A stretch of 64,000 bases of DNA from Siphonodentalium dalli (Eukaryota > Mollusca > Scaphopoda > Gadilida > Siphonodentaliidae): contig CP136069.1 in the NCBI GenBank assembly GCA_032622095.1, positions 102,826,278-102,890,277 on the forward strand. The letters are read 5' to 3'. This document shows, one piece after another, positions 40,528 through 54,362 of this stretch (its first letter is position 1; each line of letters starts with the position of its first letter). The position numbers and the translations under genes are program-made. The notes beneath the pieces are model-generated. The model was not told where the DNA came from, made no database searches, and worked only from the letters and a program-made list of their open reading frames with translations.

Positions 40528-41975
40528 AGCCTTGATACAGAGCGGGACAAGCGTTACAGAAGCTGACAAAATATGTTTTTATTTCTCATCGTGATCTGCG
40601 TCTCAGTAGTAACCCTTGATACAGAGCGATACAAGCGTTACAGCAGTTAAAAAATCGTTTTTATTTCTAGTGATTATCTGCGTCCCAGTAGTAACCCTTG
40701 ATACAGAGCGATACAAGCGTTACAGCAGTTAAAAATCGTTTTTATTTCTCTCCGTTATCTGCGTCCCAGTAGTAACCCTTGATACAGAGCGATACAAGCG
40801 TTACAGCAGTTAAAAAATCGTTTTTATTTCTAGTGATTATCTGCGTCCCAGTAGTAACCCTTGATACAGAGCGATACAAGCGTTACAGCAGTTAAAAAAT
40901 CGTTTTTATTTCTCGTCGTTATCTGCGTCCCAGTAGTAACCCTTGATACAGAGCGATACAAGCGTTACAGCAGTTAAAAAATCGTTTTTATTTCTCGTCG
41001 TTATCTGCGTCCCAGTAGTAACCCTTGATACAGAGCGATACAAGCGTTACAGCAGTTAAAAAATCGTTTTTATTTCTAGTGATTATCTGCGTCCCAGTAG
41101 TAACCCTTGATACAGAGCGATACAAGCGTTACAGCAGTTAAAAAATCGTTTTTACTTCTCGTCGTTATCTGCGTCCCAGTAGTAACCCTTGATACAGAGC
41201 GATACAAGCGTTACAGCAGTTAAAAAATCGTTTTTATTTCTAGTGATTATCTGCGTCCCAGTAGTAACCCTTGATACAGAGCGATTCAAGCGTTACAGCA
41301 GTTAAAAAATCGTTTTTATTTCTCTCCGTTATCTGCGTCCCAGTAGTAACCCTTGATACAGAGCGATACAAGCGTTACAGCAGTTAAAAAATCGTTTTTA
41401 TTTCTCGTCGTTATCTGCGTCCCAGTGGTAACCCTTGATACAGAGCGATACAAGCGTTACAGCAGTTAAAAAATCGTTTTTATTTCTCGTCGTTATCTGC
41501 GTCCCAGTAGTAACCCTTGATACAGAGCGATACAAGCGTTACAGCAGTTAAAAAATCGTTTTTATTTCTAGTGATTATCTGCGTCCCAGTAGTAACCCTT
41601 GATACAGAGCGATACAAGCGTTACAGCAGTTAAAAAATCGTTTTTATTTCTCATCGTTATCTGCGTCCCAGTAGTAACCCTTGATACAGAGCGATACAAG
41701 CGTTACAGCAGTTAAAAAATCGTTTTTATTTCTAGTGATTATCTGCGTCCCAGTAGTAACCCTTGATACAGAGCGATACAAGCGTTACAGCAGTTAAAAA
41801 ATCGTTTTTATTTCTAGTGATTATCTGCGTCCCAGTAGTAACCCTTGATACAGAGCGATTCAAGCGTTACAGCAGTTAAAAAATCGTTTTTATTTCTCTC
41901 CGTTATCTGCGTCCCAGTAGTAACCCTTGATACAGAGCGATACAAGCGTTACAGCAGTTAAAAAATCGTTTTTAT
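40528..41975 (+). repeat. 82-bp tandem array, left arm part 1
   Basis: About 18 units of 81-82 bp contain CCCTTGATACAGAGCGATAC, AAGCGTTACAGCAGTTAA and ATCTGCGTCCCAGTAGTAA. The first unit is diverged (AGCGGGACAAGCG). A variable hexamer position alternates between CTAGTGATT, CTCGTCGTT and CTCTCCGTT. The array is interrupted by the family B element after TTTTTAT. Confidence 0.92.
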
Positions 41976-44185
41976 GTGTACCCATACCATAGTATGGTAC
42001 ACATAGTGTCAACGTCCGGATTGACCACTCGTCGTTCGTCCGTCCGTCCGTCCGTCTGTCCGTCCGTCTGTCCGTCCGTCTGTCCGTCCGTCCGTAGACA
42101 CTTCACGTATAATGCGATAACTCAAACATTTTCTATCCAATCAGAACCAAATTTTGTATATGGGTTTCTCAGCCCAAAATACAGATCGAGTTCGAATTTG
42201 GGTTTGATCCGAGTTTTTGTTACAGAGTTATGGCCCTTTTTTTACTTAGAATTCCTGGATTCTGCCATAACTCAAACATTTTTTATCTGATTGGAACCAA
42301 ATTTGGTATGTGAGTTTCACAGCCCAAAATACAGATTGAGTTCGAATTTGGGTATGATCCAATTTATTTTAAAGGAGTTATGACCCTTTTTCGAAAAAAA
42401 TGAAGAAAAAAAATGATTTTTTTAGATTGAACTCCTTGCTCAATTTGACCAAAAATTGACCGATTGTGTTCATATTTGATATGTAGGTTTATGATGACAC
42501 ACCCCTCACCTGTATAGTTTTTGGTATCGATTGGTTGATCGGTTTAGAAAATAATTAACCCTGCACACAAATGCTATCTGATGCATCTAAGTCAAACAAT
42601 TTTCTTCTGATATGCCTCATATTTCTTACCTAGGTTTTTCTTAGCACGTTCTTTATCTGTATGGATTTTGGTATCGTTTAGTTAACCCTTTCTGCTCTTG
42701 TTTTTAAATAGAATTCATCCAAGCTGTGTTTACTTAAATATTTTTCATCTGATCAGCACCAAATTTGGTACATCTGGTCCTCACCCCGAAATACAGATCA
42801 GGTTCGAATTTGAGTTTGATCCGGTATATTTTAACAGAGTTATGGCCATTTAAAATTAAAGTGACTGATAAGTAAGCCTGCATTGTGAGAAGAGAAGATC
42901 TCACATAACACAGAGTGTATTATTGGCAATGTTTAACTGGACACTACATACCATAGAGATAATAAATAACATTAAGACAAAGTCATTCCCACAGAGCAGT
43001 CAGTTATTAGCTATGGATCAGTACAGTGCATTGACATTGTCAGATAGCAGCTGGTGTTTACAGACTCTGTGTCTTATCTTAGAATAAAATTAAATCACCC
43101 ATTGGGTAGTTCCACCATATGGTATCATTGAAAATGATTAACCCTCTCCACACATCATATGGTTTTGATGCTTTCATTTGATTCTTCTCTGACTGTATGT
43201 ACAGGTTGATGGTGATCCACTTTTATCTTGCATGGATTTTGGGATTACAATTAACCCATTCCATAGACACATGATACCCGATTGGCAGATATTAAATTAT
43301 ACCTTTCACTTTGAGCCAGGTTCATTAAGGATTTCTAAAAACAGAGGAAATGTTTTATTTTGAAATTCCCTCTATTGCATTTGGGGTGCAGGATAATAAT
43401 AATGTTGCTTGTATACTTGAGACTGACTTATTGTATGGGCTTCTAAATCCATTTACATTCATTTATAGACTATTTTGATCAGTTTGCTATCTCATTTGAT
43501 ATCTCAAATATTTGTTATTGATAATATTTATATATCATGTCATTAACAAAATTAACCCACCCATTCCATAGACATACAGTGTGCTATCCAATGTAATGAC
43601 ACTAATATTTTCAATCTGACCATTCTCAAATCCCACCTCTAGTTTTGAAATGCCGCTTCAGTTATCAGAATCGATTAATTGCCCAAAAATAATGCTAACC
43701 ACAGTCCACTAAAGTATAAAATTGCCCAAAACCTGTTATTTATCAACATTTTGCACAATGAATTTTTGCCGGTTTGTCATATATCTGACACAAAAAAACA
43801 CAAAAAAGCCACTTGATTTTAGAGTTATCCATCTTCATCTGCTATTTGGTCTTCTCATTGACTTTTACTGGGCCACTGAATATTCCAGGTGGTTAAAAAT
43901 AATAGATTTAAAAAATCAATATCTGCTCACTCTGAGCTTTGATGAATGGGTTTATGATGACACACCCCTCACCTGTATAGTTTTTGGTATCGATTGGTGT
44001 ATTGATTTGAATAAAATATTTTTTACCCCTGAATAAATAGTAACTGAGGGATGCTTAATCGGATTGAGTACCTTTAATAGTAAGGTGTGAATTGTTGAAA
44101 AGGTTGGTGTCAGGATTTATGAAAATAGCTAATCGCTATCGCCAAGGTATGGGTTAAACATCTGCCGATCGTGATCGGCCTCTCG
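41976..44185 (+). mobile_element. Family B element, complete copy (2,210 bp)
   Basis: It is inserted in the 82-bp array and TTAT is present at both borders (41972-41975, 44186-44189). Left tip: GTGTACCCATAC, loop CATA, GTATGGTACAC, an 11-bp stem with one bulged C. A CCGTCCGTCCGTCTGTC run follows. The body has repeated phrases (TTCGAATTTGGG, GAGTTATGGCCC) and a duplicated segment with ATGACACACCCCTCACCTG at about 42494 and 43957. Right tip: hairpin CCGATC-GT-GATCGG and then CCTCTCG. No coding region was recognised, so it is probably non-autonomous. Confidence 0.82.
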
Positions 44186-44835
44186 TTATTTCTCGTCGTT
44201 ATCTGCGTCCCAGTAGTAACCCTTGATACAGAGCGATACAAGCGTTACAGCAGTTAAAAAATCGTTTTTATTTCTCATCGTTATCTGCGTCCCAGTAGTA
44301 ACCCTTGATACAGAGCGATACAAGCGTTACAGCAGTTAAAAAATCGTTTTTATTTCTAGTGATTATCTGCGTCCCAGTAGTAACCCTTGATACAGAGCGA
44401 TACAAGCGTTACAGCAGTTAAAAAATCGTTTTTATTTCTAGTGATTATCTGCGTCCCAGTAGTAACCCTTGATACAGAGCGATACAAGCGTTACAGCAGT
44501 TAAAAAATCGTTTTTATTTCTAGTGATTATCTGCGTCCCAGTAGTAACCCTTGATACAGAGCGATACAAGCGTTACAGCAGTTAAAAAATCGTTTTTATT
44601 TCTCGTCGTTATCTGCGTCCCAGTAGTAACCCTTGATACAGAGCGATACAAGCGTTACAGCAGTTAAAAAATCGTTTTTATTTCTCTCCGTTATCTGCGT
44701 CCCAGTAGTAACCCTTGATACAGAGCGATACAAGCGTTACAGCAGTTAAAAAATCGTTTTTATTTCTAGTGATTATCTGCGTCCCAGTAGTAAGCCTTGA
44801 TACAGAGCGATACAAGCGTTACAGCAGTTAAAAAT
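44186..44835 (+). repeat. 82-bp tandem array, left arm part 2
   Basis: This is the continuation of the array after the family B insertion, about eight units. The last unit passes through AAAAATCTTTCATAATA into the 162-bp array. The same joining sequence, inverted, occurs at 52778-52795 in the right arm. Confidence 0.92.
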
Positions 44836-47800
44836 CTTTCATAATAGATTCCAAGAATCCAGATATTTAGACTCCTACCAATTCTCTATGATGGGCCCTT
44901 AACATGGTGAACCCCAAATTGGAGCCCGTGCGGTGAAACCCTAAGTCAACTATATATTAGTCATATAGGGATGCAGGACGATTCATATATGTCCCAACGT
45001 TCATATTATATCGCAAGAATCCAGATATTTAGACTCCTACCAATTCTCTATGATGGGCCCTTAACATGGTGAACCCCAAATTGGAGCCCGTGCGGTGAAA
45101 CCCAAAGTCAACTATATATTAGTCATGTACGGATGCAGGACGATTCATATATGTCCCAACGTTCATATTATATCGCAAGAATCCAGATATTTAGACTCCT
45201 ACCCATTCTATATGATGGGCCCTTAACATGGTGAACCCCAAATTGGAGCCCGTGCGGTGAAACCCTAAGTCAACTATATATTAGTCATATAGGGATGCAG
45301 GACGATTCATATATGTCCCAACGTTCATATTATATCCCAAGAATCCAGATATTTAGACTCCTACCAATTCTCTATGATGGGCCCTTAACATGGTGAACCC
45401 CAAATTGGAGCCCGTGCGGTGAAACCCTAAGTCAACTATATATTAGTCATATAGGGATGCAGGACGATTCATATATGTCCCAACGTTCATATTATATCCC
45501 AAGAATCCAGATATTTAGACTCCTACCAATTCTCTATGATGGGCCCTTAACATGGTTTACCCCAAATTGGAGCCCGTGCAGTGAAACCCTAAGTCAACTA
45601 TATATTAGTCATGTACGGATGCAGGACGATTCATATATGTCCCAACGTTCATATTATATCGCAAGAATCCAGATATTTAGACTCCTACCCATTCTATATG
45701 ATGGGCCCTTAACATGGTGAACCCCAAATTGGAGCCCGTGCGGTGAAACCCTAAGTCAACTATATATTAATCATATAGGGATGCAGGACGATTCATATAT
45801 GTCCCAACGTTCATATTATATCGCAAGAATCCAGATATTTAGACTCCTACCAATTCTCTATGATGGGCCCTTAACATGGTGAACCCCAAATTGGAGCCCG
45901 TGCGGTGAAACCATAAGTCAACTATATATTAGTCATGTACGGATGCAGGACGATTCATATATGTCCCAACGTTCATATTATATCCCAAGAATCCAGATAT
46001 TTAGACTCCTACCAATTCTCTATGATGGGCCCTTAACATGGTGAACCCCAAATTGGAGCCCGTGCGGTAAAACCCTAAGTCAACTATATATTAGTCATAT
46101 AGGGATGCAGGACGATTCATATATGTTCCAACATTCATATTATATCCCACGAATCCAGATATTTAGACTCCTACCAATTCTCGATGATGGGCCCTTAACA
46201 TGGTGAACCCCAAATTGGAGCCCGTGCGGTGAAACCCTAAGTCAACTATATATTAGTCATATAGGGATGCAGGACGATTCATATATGTCCCAACGTTCAT
46301 ATTATATCGCAAGAATCCAGATATTTAGACTCCTACCAATTCTCTATGGTGGGCCCTTAACATGGTGAACCCCAAATTGGAGCCCGTGCGGTGAAACCCT
46401 AAGTCAACTATATATTAGTCATGTACGGATGCAGGACGATTCATATATGTCCCAACGTTCATATTATATCCCAAGAATCCAGATATTTAGACTCCTACCA
46501 ATTCTCTATGATGGGCCCTTAACATGGTGAACCCCAAATTGGAGCCCGTGCGGTGAAACCCTAAGTCAACTATATATTAGTCATGTACGGATGCAGGACG
46601 ATTCATATATGTCCCAACGTTCATATTATATCGCAAGAATCCAGATATTTAGACTCCTACCCATTCTATATGATGGGCCCTTAACATGGTGAACCCCAAA
46701 TTGGAGCCCGTGCGGTGAAACCCTAAGTCAACTATATATTAGTCATATAGGGATGCAGGACGATTCATATATGTCCCAACGTTCATATTATATCGCAAGA
46801 ATCCAGATATTTAGACTCCTACCAATTCTCTATGATGGGCCCTTAACATGGTGAACCCCAAATTGGAGCCCGTGCGGTGAAACCCTAAGTCAACTATATA
46901 TTAGTCATGTACGGATGAAGGACGATTCATATATGTCCCAACGTTCATATTATATCGCAAGAATCCAGATATTTAGACTCCTACCCATTCTATATGATGG
47001 GCCCTTAACATGGTGAACCCCAAATTGGAGCCCGTGCGGTGAAACCCTAAGTCAACTATATATTAGTCATATAGGGATGCAGGACGATTCATATATGTCC
47101 CAACGTTCATATTATATCCCAAGAATCCAGATATTTAGACTCCTACCAATTCTCTATGATGGCCCTTAACATGGTGAACCCCAAATTGGAGCCCGTGCGG
47201 TGAAACCCTAAGTCAACTATATATTAGTCATGTACGGATGCAGGACGATTCATATATGTCCCAACGTTCATATTATATCGCAAGAATCCAGATATTTAGA
47301 CTCGTACCAATTCTCTATGATGGGCCCTTAACATGGTGAACCCCAAATTGGAGCCCGTGCGGTGAAACCCTAAGTCAACTATATATTAGTCATATAGGGA
47401 TGCAGGACGATTCATATATGTCCCAACGTTCATATTATATCGCAAGAATCCAGATATTTAGACTCCTACCAATTCTCTATGATGGGCCCTTAACATGGTG
47501 AACCCCAAATTGGAGCCCGTGCGGTAAAACCCTAAGTCAACTATATATTAGTCATATAGGGATGCAGGACGATTCATATATGTCCCAACGTTCATATTAT
47601 ATCGCAAGAATCCAGATATTTAGACTCCTACCAATTCTCTATGATGGGCCCTTAACATGGTGAACCCCAAATTGGAGCCTGTGCGGTGAAACCCTAAGTC
47701 AACTATATATTATTCATATAGGGATGCAGGACGATTCATATATGTCCCAATATTCATATTATATCGCAAGAATCCAGATATTTAGACTCCTACCAATTCT

Positions 47801-50509
47801 CTATGATGGGCCCTTAACATGGTGAACCCCAAATTGGAGCCCGTGCGGTGAAACCCAAAGTCAACTATATATTAGTCATGTACGGATGCAGGACGATTCA
47901 TATATGTCCCAACGTTCATATTATATCGCAAGAATCCAGATATTTAGACTCCTACCAATTCTCTATGATGGGCCCTTAACATGGTGAACCCCAAATTGGA
48001 GCCCGTGCGGTAAAACCCTAAGTCAACTATATATTAGTCATATAGGGATGCAGGACGATTCATATATGTCCCAACGTTCATATTATATCGCAAGAATCCA
48101 GATATTTAGACTCCTACCCATTCTATATGATGGGCCCTTAACATGGTGAACCCCAAATTGGAGCCTGTGCGGTGAAACCCTAAGTCAACTATATATTATT
48201 CATATAGGGATGCAGGACGATTCATATATGTCCCAACATTCATATTATATCGCAAGAATCCAGATATTTAGACTCCTACCAATTCTCTATGATGGGCCCT
48301 TAACATGGTGAACCCCAAATTGGAGCCCGTGCGGTGAAACCCTAAGTCAACTATATATTAGTCATGTACGGATGCAGGACGATTCATATATGTCCCAATG
48401 TTCATATTATATCCCAAGAATCCAGATATTTAGCCTCCTACCAATTCTCTATGATGGGCCCTTAACATGGTGAACCCCAAATTGGAGCCCGTGCGGTAAA
48501 ACCCTAAGTCAACTATATATTAGTCATATAGGGATGCAGGACGATTCATATATGTTCCAACATTCATATTATATCCCAAGAATCCAGATATATAGACTCC
48601 TACCAATTCTCGATGATGGGCCCTTAACATGGTGAACCCCAAATTGGAGCCCGTGCGGTGAAACCCTAAGTCAACTATATATTAGTCATATAGGGATGCA
48701 GGACGATTCATATATGTCCCAACGTTGATATTATATCGCAAGAATCCAGATATTTAGACTCCTACCAATTCTCTATGATGGGCCCTTAACATGGTGAACC
48801 CCAAATTGGAGCCCGTGCGGTGAAACCCTAAGTCAACTATATATTAGTCATGTACGGATGCAGGACGATTCATATATGTCCCAACGTTCATATTATATCG
48901 CAAGAATCCAGATATTTAGACTCCTGCCCATTCTATATGATGGGCCCTTAACATGGTGAACCCCAAATTGGAGCCCGTGCGGTGAAACCCTAAGTCAACT
49001 ATATATTAGTCATATAGGGATGCAGGACGATTCATATATGTCCCAACGTTCATATTATATCCCAAGAATCCAGATATTTAGACTCCTACCAATTCTCTAT
49101 GATGGGCCCTTAACATGGTGAACCCCAAATTGGAGCCCGTGCGGTGAAACCCTAAGTCAACTATATATTAGTCATATAGGGATGCAGGACGATTCATATA
49201 TGTCCCAACGTTCATATTATATCGCAAGAATCCAGATATTTAGACTCCTACCAATTCTCTATGATGGGCCCTTAACATGGTGAACCCCAAATTGGAGCCC
49301 GTGCGGTGAAACCCAAAGTCAACTATATATTAGTCATGTACGGATGCAGGACGATTCATATATGTCCCAACGTTCATATTATATCCCAAGAATCCAGATA
49401 TTTAGACTCCTACCAATTCTCTATGATGGGCCCTTAACATGGTGAACCCCAAATTGGAGCCCGTGCGGTGAAACCCTAAGTCAACTATATATTAGTCATG
49501 TACGGATGCAGGACGATTCATATATGTCCCAACGTTCATATTATATCGCAAGAATCCAGATATTTAGACTCCTACCCATTCTATATGATGGGCCCTTAAC
49601 ATGGTGAACCCCAAATTGGAGCCTGTGCGGTGAAACCCTAAATCAACTATATATTAGTCATATAGGGATGCAGGACGATTCATATATGTCCCAACATTCA
49701 TATTATATCGCAAGAATCCAGATATTTAGACTCCTACCAATTCTCTATGATGGGCCCTTAACATGGTGAACCCCAAATTGGAGCCCGTGCGGTGAAACCC
49801 TAAGTCAACTATATATTAGTCATGTACGGATGCAGGACGATTCATATATGTCCCAATGTTCATATTATATCCCAAGAATCCAGATATTTAGCCTCCTACC
49901 AATTCTCTATGATGGGCCCTTAACATGGTGAACCCCAAATTGGAGCCCGTGCGGTAAAACCCTAAGTCAACTATATATTAGTCATATAGGGATGCAGGAC
50001 GATTCATATATTTTCCAACATTCATATTATATCCCAAGAATCCAGATATTTAGACTCCTACCAATTCTCGATGATGGGCCCTTAACATGGTGAACCCCAA
50101 ATTGGAGCCCGTGCGGTGAAACCCTAAGTCAACTATATATTAGTCATATAGGGATGCAGGACGATTCATATATGTCCCAACGTTCATATTATATCGCAAG
50201 AATCCAGATATTTAGACTCCTACCAATTCTCTATGATGGGCCCTTAACATGGTGAACCCCAAATTGGAGCCCGTTCGGTGAAACCCTAAGTCAACTATAT
50301 ATTAGTCATGTACGGATGCAGGACGATTCATATATGTCCCAATGTTCATATTATATCCCAAGAATCCAGATATTTAGACTCCTACCAATTCTCTATGATG
50401 GGCCCTTAACATGGTGAACCCCAAATTGGAGCCCGTGCGGTGAAACCCTAAGTCAACTATATATTAGTCATATAGGGATGCAGGACGATTCATATATGTC
50501 CCAACGTTC
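44836..50509 (+). repeat. 162-bp tandem satellite, left arm
   Basis: About 35 units, each with GGGCCCTTAACATGGTGAAC, CAAATTGGAGCCCGTGCGG, GATGCAGGACGATTCATAT and CAGATATTTAGACTCCTACC. Spacing of GGGCCC is 162 bp. Units carry linked variants (CATATAGGG or CATGTACGG; ATCGCAAG or ATCCCAAG; CAATTCTCTATG or CCATTCTATATG) that recur in blocks. No gene; occasional long open frames are by-products of the repeat. Confidence 0.95.
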
Positions 50510-52787
50510 TGGATTCTTGGGATATAATATGAATGTTGGAACATATATGAATCGTCCTGCATCCCTATATGACTAATATATAGTTGACTTAGGGTTTTAC
50601 CGCACGGGCTCCAATTTGGGGTTCACCATGTTAAGTGCCCATCATAGAGAATTGGTAGGAGTCTAAATATCTGGATTCTTGCGATATAATATGAACGTTG
50701 GGACATATATGAATCGTCCTGCATCCCTATATGACTAATATATAGTTGACTTAGGGTTTCACCGCACGGGCTCCAATTTGGGGTTCACCATGTTAAGGGC
50801 CCATCATAGAGAATTGGTAGGAGTCTAAATATCTGGATTCTTGGGATATAATATGAACGTTGGGACATATATGAATTGTCCTGCATCCCTATATGACTAA
50901 TATATAGTTGACTTAGGGTTTTACCGCACGGGCTCCAATTTGGGGTTCACCATGTTAAGGGCACATTATAGAGAATTGGTAGGAGTCTAAATATCTGGAT
51001 TCTTGCGATATAATATGAACGTTGGGACATATATGAATCGTCCTGCATCCCTATATGACTAATATATAGTTGACTTAGGGTTTCACCGCACGGGCTCCAA
51101 TTTGGGGTTCACCATGTTAAGGGCCCATCATATAGAATGGGTAGGAGTCTAAATATCTGGATTCTTGCGATATAATATGAACGTTGGGACATATATGAAT
51201 CGTCCTGCATCCGTACATGACTAATATATAGTTGACTTAGGGTTTCACCGCACGGGCTCCAATTTGGGGTTCACCATGTTAAGGGCCCATCATAGAGAAT
51301 TGGTAGGAGTCTAAATATCTGGATTCTTGGGATATAATATGAACGTTAGGACATATATGAATCGTCCTGCATCCGTACATGACTAATATATAGTTGACTT
51401 AGGGTTTCACCGCACGGGCTCCAATTTGGGGTTCACCATGTTAAGGGCCCATCATAGAGAATTGTTAGGAGTCTAAATATCTGGATTCTTGCGATATAAT
51501 ATGAACGTTGGGACATATATGAATCGTCCTGCATCCCTATATGACTAATATATAGTTGACTTAGGGTTTCACCGCACGGGCTCCAATTTGGGGTTCACCA
51601 TGTTAAGGGCCCATCATCGAGAATTGGTAGGAGTCTAAATATCTGGATTCTTGGGATATAATATGAATGTTGGAACATATATGAATCGTCCTGCATCCCT
51701 ATATGATTAATATATAGTTGACTTAGGGTTTTACCGCACGGGCTCCAATTTGGGGTTCACCATGTTAAGGGCCCATCATAGAGAATTGGTAGGAGTCTAA
51801 ATATCTGGATTCTTGGGATATAATATGAACGTTGGGACATATATGAATCGTCCTGCATCCGTACATGACTAATATATAGTTGACTTATGGTTTCACCGCA
51901 CGGGCTCCAATTTGGGGTTCACCATGTTAAGGGCCCATCATAGAGAATTGGTAGGAGTCTAAATATCTGGATTCTTGCGATATAATATGAACGTTGGGAC
52001 ATATATGAATCGTCCTGCATCCCTATATGATTAATATATAGTTGACTTAGGGTTTCACCGCACGGGCTCCAATTTGGGGTTCACCATGTTAAGGGCCCAT
52101 CATATAGAATGGGTAGGAGTCTAAATATCTGGATTCTTGCGATATAATATGAACGTTGGGACATATATGAATCGTCCTGCATCCGTACATGACTAATATA
52201 TAGTTGACTTAGGGTTTCGCCGCACGGGCTCCAATTTGGGGTTCACCATGTTAAGGGCCCATCATAGAGAATTGGTAGGAGTCTAAATATCTGGATTCTT
52301 GCGATATAATATGAACGTTGGGACATATATGAATCGTCCTGCATCCCTATATGACTAATATATAGTTGACTTAGGGTTTCACCGCACGGGCTCCAATTTG
52401 GTGTTCACCATGTTAAGGGCCCATCATAGAGAATTGGTAGGAGTCTAAATATCTGGATTCTTGCGATATAATATGAACGTTGGGACATATATGAATCGTC
52501 CTGCATCCCTATATGACTAATATATAGTTGACTTAGGGTTTCACCGCACGGGCTCCAATTTGGGGTTCACCATGTTAAGGGCCCATCATAGAGAATTGGT
52601 AGGAGTCTAAATATCTGGATTCTTGCGATATAATATGAACGTTGGGACATATATGAATCGTCCTGCATCCGTACATGACTAATATATAGTTGACTTAGTG
52701 TTTCACCGCACGGGCTCCAATTTGGGGTTCACCATAGAGAATTGGTAGGAGTCTAAATATCTGGATTCTTGGAATATATTATGAAAG
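50510..52787 (-). repeat. 162-bp tandem satellite, right arm (inverted)
   Basis: About 14 units of the same satellite on the opposite strand begin TGGATTCTTGGGATATAA directly after CCAACGTTC of the left arm, with no spacer. The same variant pairs occur. The last unit has an internal deletion (CACCATAGAGAATTGG) before the joining sequence. Confidence 0.95.
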
Positions 52788-54315
52788 ATTTTTAACTGCT
52801 GTAACGCTTGTATCGCTCTGTATCAAGGGTTACTACTGGGACGCAGATAACGACGAGAAATAAAAACGATTTTTAACTGCTGTAACGCTTGTATCGCTCT
52901 GTATCAAGGGTTACTACTGGGACGCAGATAACGATGAGAAATAAAAACGATTTTTAACTGCTGTAACGCTTGTATCGCTCTGTATCAAGGGTTACTACTG
53001 GGACGCAGATAACGACGAGAAATAAAAACGATTTTTAACTGCTGTAACGCTTGTATCGCTCTGTATCAAGGGTTACTACTGGGACGCAGATAACGACGAG
53101 AAATAAAAACGATTTTTTAACTGCTGTAACGCTTGTATCGCTCTGTATCAAGGGTTACTACTGGGACGCAGATAATCACTAGAAATAAAAACGATTTTTT
53201 AACTGCTGTAACGCTTGTATCGCTCTGTATCAAGGGTTACTACTGGGACGCAGATAACGACGAGAAATAAAAACGATTTTTTAACTGCTGTAACGCTTGT
53301 ATCGCTCTGTATCAAGGGTTACTACTGGGACGCAGATAACGGAGAGAAATAAAAACGATTTTTTAACTGCTGTAACGCTTGTATCGCTCTGTATCAAGGG
53401 TTACTACTGGGACGCAGATAATCACTAGAAATAAAAACGATTTTTTAACTGCTGTAACGCTTGTATCGCTCTGTATCAAGGGTTACTACTGGGACGCAGA
53501 TAACGACGAGAAATAAAAACGATTTTTTAACTGCTGTAACGCTTGTATCGCTCTGTATCAAGGGTTACTACTGGGACGCAGATAACGACGAGAAATAAAA
53601 ACGATTTTTTAACTGCTGTAACGCTTGTATCGCTCTGTATCAAGGGTTACTACTGGGACGCAGATAACGACGAGAAATAAAAACGATTTTTTAACTGCTG
53701 TAACGCTTGTATCGCTCTGTATCAAGGGTTACTACTGGGACGCAGATAATCAGTAGAAATAAAAACGATTTTTTAACTGCTGTAACGCTTGTATCGCTCT
53801 GTATCAAGGGTTACTACTGGGACGCAGATAACGACGAGAAATAAAAACGATTTTTTAACTGCTGTAACGCTTGTATCGCTCTGTATCAAGGGTTACTACT
53901 GGGTCGCAGATAACGGAGAGAAATAAAAACGATTTTTTAACTGCTGTAACGCTTGTATCGCTCTGTATCAAGGGTTACTACTGGGACGCAGATAACGGAG
54001 AGAAATAAAAACGATTTTTTAACTGCTGTAACGCTTGTATCGCTCTGTATCAAGGGTTACTACTGGGACGCAGATAACGACGAGAAATAAAAACGATTTT
54101 TTAACTGCTGTAACGCTTGTATCGCTCTGTATCAAGGGTTACTATACTGGGACGCAGATAACGACGAGAAATAAAAACGATTTTTTAACTGCTGTAACGC
54201 TTGTATCGCTCTGTATCAAGGGTTACTACTGAGACGCAGATAACGATGAGAAATAAAAACATATTTTGTCAGCTTCTGTAACGCTTGTCCCGCTCTGTAT
54301 CAAGGCTTTCTACAT
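52788..54315 (-). repeat. 82-bp tandem array, right arm (inverted)
   Basis: About 18 units of the left-arm repeat on the opposite strand. They end in the same diverged outermost unit (CTTGTCCCGCTCTGTATC) and the same edge (CTTAACTTTTTGCTCACG) as the left arm, inverted. Sharing the diverged terminal unit argues that the arms came from one duplication. Confidence 0.93.
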
Positions 54316-54362
54316 GGGACAAAAACATACCCCCTTAACTTTTTGCTCACGTTTCTTGCCAT

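Noticed and set aside
40528-41975. CRISPR-like regular array
   Set aside because: Units are contiguous 82-bp repeats without unique spacers, in a eukaryotic context.
42494-44000. Coding region within the family B element
   Set aside because: The 104-codon frame at 43722-44036 is AT-rich with no motif, and its end overlaps a duplicated non-coding phrase.
45457-45720. 87-codon open frame in the 162-bp satellite
   Set aside because: It exists only where one base change removes a stop in two consecutive satellite units. It is not a gene.
54035-54232. 65-codon frame with an internal peptide repeat
   Set aside because: Reads the 82-bp repeat. A 2-bp insertion in one unit keeps it open by chance.
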